A stretch of 64,000 bases of DNA. It comes from Streptomyces luteogriseus (GTDB lineage: Bacteria > Actinomycetota > Actinomycetes > Streptomycetales > Streptomycetaceae). Shown here in pieces: positions 63,188 to 64,000 of this stretch. The stretch is from assembly GCF_014205055.1 (NCBI RefSeq), contig NZ_JACHMS010000001.1, forward strand, positions 5,890,001-5,954,000, in the 5' to 3' direction. Each line of letters begins with the position of its first letter. Position 1 is the stretch's first letter. The translations under genes and the position numbers were made by a program. Under the pieces are notes generated by a model. The model saw nothing but the letters and a program-made list of their open reading frames with translations. It was not told where the DNA came from and made no database searches.

Positions 63188-63955
63188 ATGCCCAGTCAGC
63201 TCAGCCTCGTCCCGCCGCCCGCCCCGCGCCGCCCGGCCGCGCCCGCCCTCGTGGTCGTGGCGCACGGCAGCCGCGACCCCCGCGCGCTGAGCACCGTGAG
63301 CGCACTCCTCGACCGGGTCCGGGCCCTGCGCCCCGACGTGCCGGTGCACCTGGGACACATCGAACTCAACGCCCCCCTGCTCCCCGACACGCTCGCCGCC
63401 CTGGGAGACACGGAGGCGGTCCTCGTCCCCCTCCTCCTCAGCCGCGGCTACCACGTCAAGCAGGACATCCCCGAGATGGCCGCGGCGTCCCGGGTCCGCA
63501 CCCACCTGGCGGCCCCCCTCGGCCCCCACCCCCTCCTGGTCGACGCCCTCCAGGCCCGCCTGCTGGAGGCCGGCTGGGGCGCGACACCCCGCAGCAGCAG
63601 TGCGGTGGTCCTCGCCGCGGCGGGCTCCCGCGACCCGGACGCGAAGACGGACACCGCCCGCACGGCCCACCTCCTGGCCGCCCGCCTCGGCGTCCCCGTC
63701 GTCCCGGCCTACGCCTCCGCGGCGACCCCGACGGTGGAAACAGCCGTCCGCACCCTCCTGGCCGGGGGCCGCCGCCACATCGCCCTCGCCTCCTACTTCA
63801 CGGCCCCCGGCCGCTTCGCCACGGAGTGCGCCCGGAAGGCCCCCTGGACAGCGGCGGCCCCCCTGGGCACCCACCCGTCGATGGCCGAACTCGTCCTCCA
63901 CCGCTACGAGGAGGCGCTGTCACACGCGGCCTCCAGGGAGCTGGCCTCAGCCTGA
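63188..63955 (+). CDS. Sirohydrochlorin ferrochelatase (CbiX/SirB-like)
   Basis: 255 residues with two CbiX half-domains. The first has VVVAHGSRDPRALSTVSALL and GHIELNAPLLPDTL; the second has VVLAAAGSRDPDAKTDTARTAHLL and IALASYFTAPGRFA. The His in AHGS and a second metal-binding His/Glu region insert Fe2+ (sirohaem) or Co2+. Near nirB and narB it most likely makes sirohaem for nitrite reductase. The 45 bases after its stop hold no feature. Confidence 0.87.
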   Translation: MPSQLSLVPPPAPRRPAAPALVVVAHGSRDPRALSTVSALLDRVRALRPDVPVHLGHIELNAPLLPDTLAALGDTEAVLVPLLLSRGYHVKQDIPEMAAASRVRTHLAAPLGPHPLLVDALQARLLEAGWGATPRSSSAVVLAAAGSRDPDAKTDTARTAHLLAARLGVPVVPAYASAATPTVETAVRTLLAGGRRHIALASYFTAPGRFATECARKAPWTAAAPLGTHPSMAELVLHRYEEALSHAASRELASA

Positions 63956-64000
63956 CATCGGGGGGCGGAACCACGTCCCCCAGGAGCGCGGGGAACAGCG

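Overview
The window is high-GC DNA from an actinomycete, almost certainly a Streptomyces. Coding regions have strong G/C third positions. Starts are often GTG, and one is TTG. There are twin-arginine signals, GlnR-like, Zur and SoxR sites, a class F sortase pair, and the uppS-recO and znu-zur-glyS neighbourhoods typical of the genus. No rRNA, tRNA, CRISPR array or insertion sequence was found. All calls come from reading the sequence; no database was searched.

Layout. 0-5 kb: the start of a Tat lipoprotein gene, a frameshifted GntR regulator, a small tyrosine phosphatase, a secreted TIM-barrel-like protein, a secreted tripeptidyl aminopeptidase and an acetyltransferase. 5-14 kb is a conserved core: two small actinobacterial genes, recO, uppS, an MFS pump, then zur-znuB-znuC-znuA facing glyS, with two Zur boxes in front of znuA. 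13.6-17.3 kb: an endonuclease/phosphatase-fold protein, a LysE exporter, and an aldo/keto reductase-TetR pair behind a perfect operator palindrome. 17.4-21.9 kb looks like an accessory insertion with lower GC. It holds an acetyltransferase remnant, a small Cys-rich protein, an alpha-dioxygenase-like haem protein whose distal His appears to be Arg, a membrane-anchored unknown and a signal peptidase I.

22-34.5 kb: an MFS pump, a dihydrouridine synthase, an LTA-synthase-like sulfatase, a two-gene glycan/glycogen hydrolase operon facing a ROK regulator, and pyruvate phosphate dikinase behind a long leader rich in palindromes. 34.6-45 kb: Nudix, Excalibur and PhoX-like proteins; a two-component pair whose response regulator carries six 8-residue Tyr-Pro repeats in its linker; carbonic anhydrase coupled to a SulP transporter; an I36 inhibitor; and a membrane protein that joins an XRE helix-turn-helix to extracellular peptidoglycan-binding and lysozyme-like domains through a 36-residue minisatellite repeat.

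45-64 kb contains most of a nitrate assimilation module: the nirB-type reductase operon, assimilatory nitrate reductase, and a sirohydrochlorin chelatase that can feed sirohaem to NirB. The two reductase leaders share an aligned motif. Between them lie a TSUP permease, an imine-reductase-like enzyme with an HxlR regulator, sortase F with a probable partner protein, a SoxR-box FMN reductase and an M4 protease. An adenylation-domain/membrane-oxidoreductase/crotonase operon (58.6-62.2 kb) is the best candidate for an undescribed pathway.
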